64,000 nt of DNA from Pelobates cultripes (taxonomy: Eukaryota; Chordata; Amphibia; Anura; Pelobatidae). Below the pieces are notes generated by a model that had not been told where the DNA came from, did no database searches, and saw nothing but the letters and a program-made list of their open reading frames with translations. Shown piece after piece: positions 46,348-55,700 of this stretch. Location: contig OW240913.1 of the NCBI GenBank assembly GCA_933207985.1, positions 355,302,017 to 355,366,016 on the forward strand. Direction: 5' to 3'. The position numbers and the translations under genes were made by a program. Position 1 is the first letter of the stretch; every line of letters begins with the position of its first letter.

Positions 46348-47304
46348 ATCCTTCCTTCCTTATTCCCCCTGCCCCCAATCTGCCCCACCTTCCCTACCTT
46401 CCGTAGTTCCCTCCCTTCCTTCCACACCCTCCCACCCCTCTTTTCCATCCCTTCCTCCCTCCCATCTCTCCCACCTTCCTTCTTTCCTCCCCTCCCTTTT
46501 TCCTTCTGTCCTTCTTTACTGCCACCCCTCCCACCCCTTCCTCCCTTCCATCCTCCCCTCCTGCCCCTTCCTCTCTTCCATCCCTGCCTCCTTACTTATT
46601 TCCTTCTCTCCTTTTTTCCTTCTGTCCTTCCTTACTTCCACCCCCTCCCCTCCCGTCCCTCCCACCCTCCCTCCCTTCCTTCCCTACCTCCTCCCTTCTT
46701 TCCTTCCCTCCCTCTTCCTGTCCTTCCTTCCTTCCTTCACTCCCTCCTTCCTTTCTTACTTCATTCCATCCCTCCTTCCTTTTTTCCTTCCCTACCTTTT
46801 TCCTTCTGTCCTTCCCATGCCTCCCTCCCACCCCTTCCTCCCTTCCACCCATCCACCCCTTCCTTCTTCCATTCCATCCTTACTTATTTCCTTCTCTCCT
46901 TTTTTCCTTCTGTCCTTCCTTACTTCCACCCCCTCCCCTCCCGTCCCTCCCACCCCTGCCTCCCTTCCTTCCCTACCTCCTCCCTTCTTTCCTTCCCTCC
47001 CTCTTCCTGTCCTTCCTTACTTCCAACCCCTCCCATCCCTCTCTTCCATCCCTTCCTCCCTCCCATCTCTCTCTCCCTTCCTTCCTTCACTCCCTCCTTC
47101 CTTTCTTACTTCCTTCCTTCACTCTCTCCTTCCTTCTTTCCTTTCCTCCCTCCTACCTTCCTTCCACCCCCTCACCCTTCTCTTCCACCCTACCTCCTTC
47201 CCTCCCTCCTTCCTTCCCTTCCTCCCTTCCTTGCTTCCCTGCCTTCCCTCCTTCCTTGCTTCCGTTCCTTCCTTCCTTTCCATCCCTCCCTCCTTTCTTC
47301 CCAT
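46348..47304 (+). repeat. Polypyrimidine (CCTTCC)n tract of almost 1 kb
   Basis: Nearly pure C and T on the plus strand for about 950 bases, with variable CCTTCC, CCCTCC and TTCCTTCC units. Larger segments recur (TTACTTCCACCCCCTCCCCT appears twice, 46632 and 46920). The open frame of 354 codons (46300-47364) and those of 166 codons (plus) and 83-86 codons (minus) are its shadows: S-P-L-F or K-E-G-R peptides. Confidence 0.95.
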
Positions 47305-49669
47305 AATACTGGATTGATCTGCCATCTTGTTTTTCTTCCATGGGAAAGCATTCAGTTTGCTTAGGACCACTACGTCCAGGAAAACTTGCTCTGAGTATTT
47401 CTAAAATAAACTATGATATATTGCTAGTTAATAGTGTTAGTATTAGTTGACCTGAAATGACTTTTATCACCCAGCTTTCCTTCCATCAGAAAGAGTTAGA
47501 TTTCCTTTATTAGAACGCTTAGAACTCAGCTTGCCATTTTTTGCAGATGTTTCCGTAGATCCCTTGATGGATGTTAATAGGAGATATTTTCAAATGTGAT
47601 GTCCCGTCACTCTGCCATAGAAGGCAATGATACAGAAAGAATGTGCATGATTGCACCCTATGCATCACAACTGTCTGTGGCGAGAATACCACGCTCGGCG
47701 GACGAGCTAAAACCAACTGTCAGCCGACACTTGTACTTTTGTCTGACGGATGCAAAATAATTTAGTAATTTTATCAGACAGGCTCCGCGAGCCGCCTGCT
47801 GAGTCAAGATTGGTGAGTGGCAAATTAATTCCTGCGTCTTATTTCCTAGATGCAATTATTTTAACAGGTAAATTAATATTAAAAAAGGATGCACTTAGCA
47901 CTAAACGATGTACGAATCTGGTGCATCCATTTTTCACAGCCAATTTACGTGGGAGTAAAAGCAAAAAATGAACTGTCACACTGCCTTCAGTATTGGGTGA
48001 TGTAAAATGTTTTTCTTCTGCTACAGAACCACCATTCTTGTCATCCTTTGTTAAAAGGCAAAGTTTATTTCTTTTCCCAACAGTTCAGGAAATATGTAGC
48101 TTGTATGCAGCTGGGTTTTCCCAGGCATTATGTCTGACAAGCTCTTTCAACACAACAAGCAGTGGGATCAATGTCTGTAATGTTTATTTGTTCCAGTACA
48201 AATTGTATCATTTTATCAACTTTTTTGTTTTTGGTTTGCAGTAGATATTGGTTTATTCTAAGAAAACACTATAACGCGTGGATTTGCCAACTGCTGTTGG
48301 AGTACAAATGAAGCTGATATACAAGCCATCGTGAATACTGGCCCAGGTGTCTTGGTGATGCAATCATAGCCGAGAAATAGAGATATAAAGAAGGGGTATT
48401 GTCGTATTATAGTACAGACAGCATGATACTAGGCAGCCAGGCTCTGTTCGAATTCAGTACATCTCGAATTCTGCAGGACAGACATGCATTTTAGCATGTA
48501 ATCCTATTTTCTGCTCTACCAGGAAAGAGTCCCGCGTTGTAGCAATTATGTGGGCACAGGGTAACTAATGGCAGACTGCCAAAGAGGCTTGGCTCAGGCC
48601 CAGTTGTAGTCGTTGCACTGACAAGTCCAAGGCAGACCATGCGGCTCAGCCCAGTTATTACTCTTAGTGTGTATCGAGTCTTGCATCCATGAACATATCT
48701 GATCCCCATCCTTTCTGCATCCTTCAATGGAGCTTCATTGTAGTCTAAATGGGAAAAAAACAGGTGTTCTACTGCGTTGCTTTTCTAGTGTCTGTGAGAA
48801 GGTGGTCTCTCCCTTCTTGCCTATACAGTAATATAGGTATATTGATGAAAGGAGGCAACCCTTGCCCCAAAGGTTGAGGCCTCCTGAAAGTGCACAGGGA
48901 AATCCTTTAAATGGACTGAGTAATGGTGGTTTAAAGACTGTGTGCTCTATTTTCCACAGCTCACGTAGAGGAGGTCCATACTGCATTGAGCTACCTGTTG
49001 GCTTATCTGTTACCAAAGCGAATAAAGTATCTTTTTGTTTATCCATTTTTTTCTGCAACTTTACTGAACCTATCATTACAGTATTCAGCCGTGCACCATT
49101 GGGAAAGTAAGTTACCTTTTTTTTTATCATCAAAAACCCAGAACCTCGTACATCAATACACTTGTGCCAGGTAAAAAAAAACAAAGGAATCCGTCTAAAA
49201 GTAAAATATACTTTTAATAACCACAGTTAATATGTGTTAGAAATACAGGATTCTATTCTCTATCTATCCATTATCTATATACACATCTCCACAATAAATA
49301 TAAGAGGGCTTTAACTCTTTTAAAAGATAAAAGAAACATTCTTCCATCAAAACAAATTTATAGGATTTGCTTTCACGGTAAATAACGCATAATATTTACG
49401 TTAAATATTTCAGATTAATTTGCTTTATTTTGCTCCTTTATTGTAAATGTTTCAAGGGACCAACACTTCTCAATGATATTTCTCAGCCAGAAAATTGGTT
49501 CTATTGTTGGATTGGAAATTGACTTGAAGCAAATGAAAGGTTCGCTGAACTTGCATTCTACGTTCTATATTCATGTCTGTGTTAAAAGCTGTTAGTGTGT
49601 CTAATCTCTTATTGTTCAATACAGTTTCTGTGCTATATTGTCACAGGGCAATAACACAGCAGGGAAATC
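47305..49669. other. No gene; 47740-47960 candidate conserved block
   Basis: 47740-47960 is repeat-poor with several TAATT cores (GGCAAATTAATTCCTG, GATGCAATTATTTTAAC, GGTAAATTAATATT). 48490-49190 holds frames of 78-149 codons without recognised domains. I do not call them. Confidence 0.4.
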
Positions 49670-49811
49670 TATCAGGGTTATTCGCTAAAGTGAGAATATA
49701 AAATCTTAGGCCAAAGTAGCTGAATTGGAAAAAATCTCTAAGCCAGCTATGCTTCCAGTTTAGCTACTCTGGCTTGAAATTTTAAATTTACTTTGAATTC
49801 TCACTTATCAA
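49670..49811. mobile_element. Small MITE with 'ATCAGGGTTATTCRCTAAAGTGAGA' end
   Basis: The left part (ATCAGGGTTATTCGCTAAAG then TGAGAAT) and the right part (GAATTCTCACTTATCAATAG) are inverted relative to each other. AAAGTAGCTGAATTGG pairs with CCAGTTTAGCTACTCTG. The repeat at 61366-61462 carries the matching end. Confidence 0.6.
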
Positions 49812-49921
49812 TAGCAAGTCAAGAGTTACTAGTATTGTGGTTCTGGAATGATTTGATTTTCACCTCTCCCATCTCCTTGTGGGTGTAGATCGATTGCTGT
49901 ATATGTGTATATTGTTTAGAA

Positions 49922-50057
49922 CAGGGGTAGGCAACCTTCGGCCCTCCAGATGTTGTGGACAACATCTCCCATAATACTCTTAGAGCCATAATGCAGTCAA
50001 ATCATCAGGGAACATGTATTCCATAATTTCTGCAGGGCTGAAGGTCACCTACCCCTG
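49922..50057. mobile_element. hAT MITE, 136 bp
   Basis: The termini are CAGGGGTAGGCAACCTTCGG and GGTCACCTACCCCTG. The flanks GTTTAGAA (49914-49921) and CTTTAGAA (50058-50065) form an 8-bp target-site duplication with one change. The interior is CCTCCAGATGTTGTGGACAA, as in many hAT MITEs. Confidence 0.9.
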
Positions 50058-50122
50058 CTTTAGAATGTTTCTATTTTTTAGAAATATGTGTATATATGTT
50101 TAATTAAATAGGTAATATAAAT

Positions 50123-50965
50123 TGATCATCTACAACATTAAAACCTCTTAGCTAATATTGTGTTAGTCCCCTTCGTGCTATCAAAACATCTTTGATGTGA
50201 CAAGTCATGGACTCCACAAGTCATTAGCAGCAGATTCTATAAGTCCTGCACATTGCGAGGTGGGGGCTCCATGGATTTTATTTGCTGTTCTAGCACATTT
50301 CATAGATTCTCAATCTGACTGAGATCTGGGGAATTTGGAGGCCAAGGCAACACCTTGAACTATTTGTCATGTTCCTCAAACCATTACTGAACAATTTTTG
50401 CAGTGTGACAGAGTGTATTATCCTGCTTAAAGAGGCCACTGCCATCAGGGAACACCATTGCCATTAAGGCGTGTACGTGGTCTGCAACAATCTCTAGGTA
50501 AGTGATATGTGTCAAAGTAACATCTGCGTGAATGTCAGGACCAAAGGTTTCCCAGCAGAACATTGCCAGAGCATAACAATATCTCCGCTAGCCTGCCTTC
50601 TTCCAATATTGCATCCTGCTGCCATCTCTTCCTCAGAATGATGCACACGCACCCGGCCATTCACCTAATATAAAATATAACGTGGTTCATTATACCAGGC
50701 AACCTCCTTCCATTGCTCCATGGTCCAGTGTTGACACTCACGTCCCCATTGAAGGCACTTTTGGTGGTGGACAGGGTTTATCACGGGCATCCTGACCGAT
50801 GTGTAGCAAACTGCAATGCACTGTGTGTTCTAACACCTTACTATCATGAACAGCATTACATTTTTCATGTGTTATTTTGTTCTTCTCTGGCCAAGCTATC
50901 TGCAGTTTGCCCTTCTGTGGGATTCTTTTGACTGATGGATTGATGAAGGTAAACTGGCTTAGCAA
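50123..50965 (-). pseudogene. Tc1/mariner transposase relic (C-terminal part)
   Basis: Tc1/mariner transposases cut and paste DNA with a DDE/D catalytic triad. On the minus strand, broken frames give KQDNTLCHTAK (50401-50431), the block with the second catalytic aspartate (usual form QDN-P-CH-A), and WPPNSPDLSQIENL (50312-50348), the hallmark WP-SPDLNPIENLW block near the third acidic residue. The left end reads TGATCATCTACAACATTAAA, the kind of terminal sequence known for this vertebrate family. The N-terminal DNA-binding half and the other terminal repeat are missing at the right side, and there are several stops and frame changes. Frames of 72-75 codons here are pieces of it. Confidence 0.88.
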
Positions 50966-51389
50966 CTGGAATGGAAATTTTCTTGTAGAACAACTGTCAC
51001 CTTAAAACATTTTTTTCACAATAATAGTAATTTAATCAAGTTTTGAAAGGAAATAGATTTATTCAAATGAGGTATGTGTAAAAGAGTTAGAACTCATCCC
51101 TGCCTTTAGTATATGGCAGTATCCTTCAGCCATATACAGGCACCTTGGGTCGGACAATGTTTGAAAACTGACAGTTAGTCTCTATGGTCTTCTTTGCTTC
51201 ACTCCCTGCACAGTAACAGGGAAAACCATAGAGACTAAGTGTTGATTTTCAAACACAATCTGATGCAATTGTAAGTTGAAGGATCCTGTCATATGCTAAA
51301 GATGGGGATTGTTTTATTGTAATTTTTTGCATATATTTCATAAAAAAAAAAAATCTATATTCTTTCAAAACTTTCACAATCACCCCCTC
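50966..51389. other. No gene; imperfect inverted repeat 51155-51265
   Basis: ACTTAGTCTCTATGGT-type arms (51170-51190 and 51225-51245) with extension to TTTGAAAA and TTTTCAAA form a long imperfect hairpin. It may be a MITE. Confidence 0.45.
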
Positions 51390-51835
51390 CCTCACACCAT
51401 TATCCACTATACAAACACACACACTACATCCACTACACAAACACACTGCATTCACTATACAAACACACTACATACACTATACAAACACACACAAACACAT
51501 ATATACATGTGTGTCTGTGTATCTGTATGTCTGTGTATCTGTATGTGTGTTGGTATGTGTATCTGTATGTGTCAGTGAGTGTAAGTGTATCTGTTTGTGT
51601 GTCTGTGTACCTGTTTGTGTGTCTGTGTTTGTATCAGTGTGTCTGTATGTGTGTGTGTGTGTCTCTATCTGTATGTGTGTCTGTGCCTGTGTGTATCTCC
51701 CTGTGTGTCTGTGTGTGTCAGTGTTTGTCTGTAACTGTGTATGACTGTGTTTCTATGTAACTGCATGTGTGTACCTATGTGTCTGTGTATGTGTGCCAGT
51801 TTGTGTATATGTGAGTATACATGTATATGTGCATG
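51390..51835. repeat. CA-rich then TG-rich microsatellite
   Basis: 51410-51505 is ACAAACACAC-like on the plus strand. From 51506 on it switches to TGTGTCTGTGTATCTGTATG-like repeats until about 51830. The two halves are complementary in composition. Frames of 77-94 codons here (C, V, S, Y) are shadows. Confidence 0.85.
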
Positions 51836-52200
51836 CATCTCAGCATTTCGCCTACACTACACACAAATACAACCCTGCATCCCAATGTCAACAATACATA
51901 AAAACACACCTCCATATTCAAAAACCACACTACAGAAAAATGCACGCCTGCATTCAAATGTCAATACATGCAAACACACCGGTACATTCAGTCACACATA
52001 CTCCATACAAAAACATGCTCACATTCAAACACACAAACACTGCTTGGTGCTAAATACATTAAAAAAAAAATTCAAACACTGCTTGGTGCTAAATACATTA
52101 AAAAAATTAGTGGGTGTTTTTTTTACATTTTTAAGGGGGGAGCAGGGGTACCAAATATAGGATCCGCCCTGGGTACCAAATGCTCCAGGTATGCCCCTGC
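51836..52200. repeat. CA-rich sequence and end of a dispersed element
   Basis: 51845-52040 is CA-rich. A 39-bp unit containing CAAACACTGCTTGGTGCTAA is duplicated in tandem (52034 and 52073). 52140-52200 (GGATCCGCCCTGGGTACC, then CCAGGTATGCCCCTG) resembles the end of a frog hAT-like element. Confidence 0.55.
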
Positions 52201-53189
52201 TTATGACATATTAGTATGGATTCTGTCTGATGATAAGGAGAAATTCATTGAATTCTGATTTTAGAGAATAACTCTGTGAGCTGTAATAGTACACTGAGCC
52301 GTAGCATAAGATGATTCTGAATTCTAGAAGGATCATTCCAAATTATTTAGATGCATATTAATTCCAAAGTTCGACCAGATGTCACCTCCAGCCCATAAAT
52401 CACCGATAATCATTTTTGTTATTTGATAATCTCACATTTTTCCTCTTTCATTGTACGCTATAATGAACTCAAGTAGAGGTTTGGTTTTTATGTGACCTCA
52501 GCAGTACTGTTAGCAGCCTTAACATTAAGTTTTAAAGTGTTCAAAAAGTGAAGCTGACATGCAACCTAAAATATGGTGTTTTTTAAGTGCCGATAACCTT
52601 AGGAACAACAATTTTGCTAAGTAGCTCTTGCTCAGATATGTAATAATTTAATCAGTGTTTTTAAAGCATTTATGCAGATCCTAAGGGCTTTTCTGAATGC
52701 ATGTGTATCAAAAAGTGACAGAAGGGTTTTAAAAAGTATTAATACTACAAGACTCCAAATAATTAAAATGCATAAAAAACAAGCAACAGATGGTACAACA
52801 TTGTCTGAATGGAATTACATTTTCTATCAATCTCTTAGGTTACAGACGTGAATTTTCTTTAGTGGCAAATATAGCATTATCTGATATTTCTGTCTCTTTT
52901 TTTTTAACAGTAGCTTTATCCATACAACCTTGGAAATCAGAAGTAGGAATAAGTGTCCGAACCCATAGCATTCTTTTGTTTACAACAGCAGGCTCTTAGC
53001 AAAGGGTTACATGCAAAGACTCTCTTTGTTCTGCTATATAGGGAACAAACAATAAAATGGCAAATTGTTTATGGGCCAATTCCATTAACCTCTTTTCTAC
53101 CAATATTGTATGTAAAATGCATTCCCTTTCTTTTTGTATTTCAAAACAATATGAAAAGGGAAAATGCAACTTAGGTCGTAAAGTCCCAC
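52201..53189. other. No gene recognised
   Basis: AT-rich sequence with no recognisable repeat. Confidence 0.4.
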
Positions 53190-53679
53190 TTAAAGGACCA
53201 CTCTAGGCACCCAGACCACTTCAGCTCAATGAAGTGGTCTGGGTGCCAGGTCCCTCTAGGATTAACCCTTTTTTTTATAAACATAGCAGTTTCAGAGAAA
53301 CTGCTATGTTAAAAATGGGTTAATCCAGCCTCCAAATCCTCTAGTGGCTGTCTCATTGACAGCCGCTAGAGGCGCTTGCATGATTCTCACTGAGAAAATC
53401 ACAGTGAGAACACGCAAGCGTCCATAGGAAAGCATTGTAAATGCTTTCCTATAAGACCGGCTGAATGCGCGCGCAGCTCCTGCCGCACGTGCGCATTCAG
53501 CCGAAGGGGAGGAGAGGAGGAGGAGAGCTCCCCACCCGGCGCTGAAAAAAAGGTAAGTTTTAACCCTTTCCTCTCCCCAGAGCCGGGCAGGAGGGGGACC
53601 CTGAGGGTGGGGGCACCCTCAGGGCACTATAGTGCCAGGAAAACGAGTATGTTTTCCTGGCACTATAGTGGTCCTTTAA
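53190..53679 (+). mobile_element. Complete T2-type MITE, 490 bp
   Basis: TTAAAGGACCACTCTAGGCA at the left and CTATAGTGGTCCTTTAA at the right. The left hairpin is GCACCCAGACCACTTCA and its complement. The right hairpin is GTGCCAGGAAAAC and its complement. It is nearly the same as the copy at 54021, about 340 bp away in the same orientation. Confidence 0.92.
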
Positions 53680-54020
53680 TGAAATGTATCTGCCAGGATC
53701 TTTTCAAACTATTTTTATTGAACATTTGTTTAAAATAGATACAACAGAAACAATATTTGAAACAAAATTATAGACAATTAAATATGTTGTAAAGTAAGGA
53801 GGGCGGGCGATATTAAGAGAATGGCGGCAAGGGGAAATTCCATCCATATGTTTAAAAAAAATTAAATCAGTCATTGGTCGCTCAAACGAAACAACATTTA
53901 CAAAGTATATAATAATAAAAGTATAACAGTTGCCACAATATTATAAATATAGGGTGTATGAAATGTATTATATACAGTAATTTTTCTTTATAGCATTCTC
54001 CCAGGTATCCGAATGATACC
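53680..54020. other. 341-bp unique spacer between two T2 MITEs
   Basis: AT-rich, with no recognised content. Confidence 0.5.
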
Positions 54021-54486
54021 TTAAAGGACCACTCTAGGCACCCAGACCACTTCAGCTTAATGAAGTGGTCTGGGTGCCAGGTCCAGCTAGGCTTAACCCA
54101 TTTTTTTTATAAATGGGTTAATCCTTCCCCCAAAGCCTCTAGTGGCTGTCTCATTGACAGCCACTAGAGGCGCTTGTGTGATTCTCACTGTGATTTTTTT
54201 TTGAGAGCACGCAAGCGTCCATAGGAAAGCATTGTAAATGCTTTCCTATGCGACGGGCTGAATGCGCGCGCAGCTCTTGCCGCGCGTGCGCATTCAGCCC
54301 AGAAGGAGGAACGGAGGAGGAGAGAAGGAGGAGAGCTCTCCGCCCAGCGCTGGAAAAAGGTAAGTTTTAACCCTTTCCCCCTTCCAGAGCCGGGCGGGAG
54401 GGGGACCCTGAGGGTGGGGGCACCCTCAGGGCACTATAGTGCCAGGAAAACGAGTATGTTTTCCTGGCACTATAGTGGTCCTTTAA
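54021..54486 (+). mobile_element. Complete T2-type MITE, 466 bp, a string of hairpins
   Basis: TTAA borders at 54021-54024 and 54483-54486. Six hairpins follow one another: 54038-54054 with 54061-54077 (17 bp), 54135-54150 with 54156-54171 (16 bp), 54220-54232 with 54238-54250 (13 bp), 54255-54267 with 54288-54300 (13 bp), 54406-54416 with 54421-54431 (11 bp), and 54433-54451 with 54458-54476 (19 bp). Confidence 0.92.
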
Positions 54487-54525
54487 TAGAGTTATCTGAT
54501 AATAAAATACATTTTACTGCCACAA

Positions 54526-54993
54526 TTACAGTTCATACCTTTTATTTTCAAGTTCTAAAATTAGCACTTCCTTTATAGATGGTATAGTCAACGCCGCCAT
54601 AAGAACGTGGCCTATCACAATTTTGTCTATTTTACTGGTAGATTCAGAGTATTTTTTAAACAATCCTATATCCGGTGTGAATGATACAATTGATGGATTG
54701 ATATTTTGGGGGGATTTTTTGTATTGTATCTGCCAGGATCTAATATGACACTTTGAATCTCTGCAAATGGGAGTATCTCCCCACCGTCCATTCTCACACT
54801 GTAAAGCATCCTTAAAAGAACAAACGTTTCCTGCTGTATGAAAAGTCAGGGAGGGGCAAGATGGCGGACTTAATCTGATTTTAGTCAACGTGATACAGAT
54901 GCAGGTTTCTATGACTCCTTGCAAATCCCTGCATTTTACAAATAGGTTTAATTGCCCATAGTATTTATGAGAATGATTCTCAAATACAGACAT
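54526..54993 (-). pseudogene. 155-codon open frame, possibly a LINE ORF2 C-terminal relic
   Basis: The frame is open from 54993 to 54526. Its last third reads NPSIVSFTPDIGLFKKYSES, then KIDKIVIGHVLMAALTIPSI. This recalls the C-terminal region of L1-like ORF2 proteins from amphibians, where a P-D-I-x-L-F block is followed by a helix with H-x-L-M-A-A. The first two thirds show no such pattern, and SFKDALQCENGRWGDT is unrecognised. It lacks the usual cysteine cluster spacing. It has no start context or neighbours that point to a host gene. It may be a short LINE fragment that has stayed open by chance. Confidence 0.3.
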
Positions 54994-55344
54994 TATTTCA
55001 TTTTGTTGGTATTTTAAGAAGCTATATTGCTAAAACTGCCATCAGGGTCCTTATAAAGATTTCTAAGCAATGTATTGACCATGTTTATTTAATTGTTTGT
55101 GCCACACCTACTGTATGTGACTTTGTCTGAAATATTGACAGTTTTACACTTTACTTGTTTCTACTTTACTATTTATGATTTCATTGGAAGACGTCTTACA
55201 AGGTTGTACACTGCCCGCTATTGCACTTGGTGTAATATTGTTTTTGATTTTGTTTTTCGTGTTTTTGTTAATCCTTCATTGTTCTCTTTTTGAATATAAT
55301 TTTTCCCCTTCCCTATTCATGGGATAATATTTTTGGTACCTTTA
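54994..55344. other. No gene recognised
   Basis: AT-rich. The 66-codon plus frame (F, Y, T) has no family signature. Confidence 0.4.
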
Positions 55345-55500
55345 TTATAACTAATATTATTTTTATTTATAAAGCACCAACAAATTCCGTAGAGCTGTAC
55401 AATGGGTGGATTGACAAACACGTAATTGTAGCCAGACGAGTTGGACGCACAGGAACAGAAGGGTTGAGGGCCCTGCTTAATGAGCTTACATGCTAGAGGG
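55345..55500 (+). repeat. 'ATAGCGCCAACAAATTC' dispersed repeat
   Basis: TTTATTTATAAAGCACCAAC, then AAATTCCGTAGAGCTGTACA and further GCTTAATGAGCTTACATGCT. It has the same order as 18164-18315, with a longer body. Confidence 0.6.
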
Positions 55501-55609
55501 AGTGGGGTAAAATGACACTATGGTACTAGGAATTATTTTACTATTCTGCAGTACGTTATACAGTTTGTAGGTGACCAAAGGAAATCTTTGATAACTTTCA
55601 TGAGATCGC

Positions 55610-55700
55610 CTCCTTCTGTGATCCTGGGCAGAAGGAAACTCTTTAGCCGAAATATTAGATTATTGTACTTTTTTTATCTCTGAATAAAAAGTGCCAGATT
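55610..55700 (+). mobile_element. Retroelement tail with decayed hammerhead-like core
   Basis: CTGGGCAGAAGGAAACTCTT followed by TAGCCGAAATATTAGATTAT and TTTTTTTATCTCTGAATAAA. The layout (CTG...GA, a stem, GAAA) matches the Penelope-like tails at 5045, 30805 and 43130. The first box is decayed. Confidence 0.35.

Noticed and set aside
46300..47364. 354-codon open frame, the longest in the window
   Set aside because: It lies in a polypyrimidine tract and translates to S, P, L and F only. No domain, and simple composition explains the lack of stops.
48735..49184. 149-codon minus-strand frame
   Set aside because: No recognised motif, K- and F-rich composition from A/T runs, and no supporting context.
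51509..52160. Cysteine- and valine-rich frames that look like small secreted proteins
   Set aside because: They are TGTGTC repeats read as Cys-Val. No signal peptide logic and no other support.
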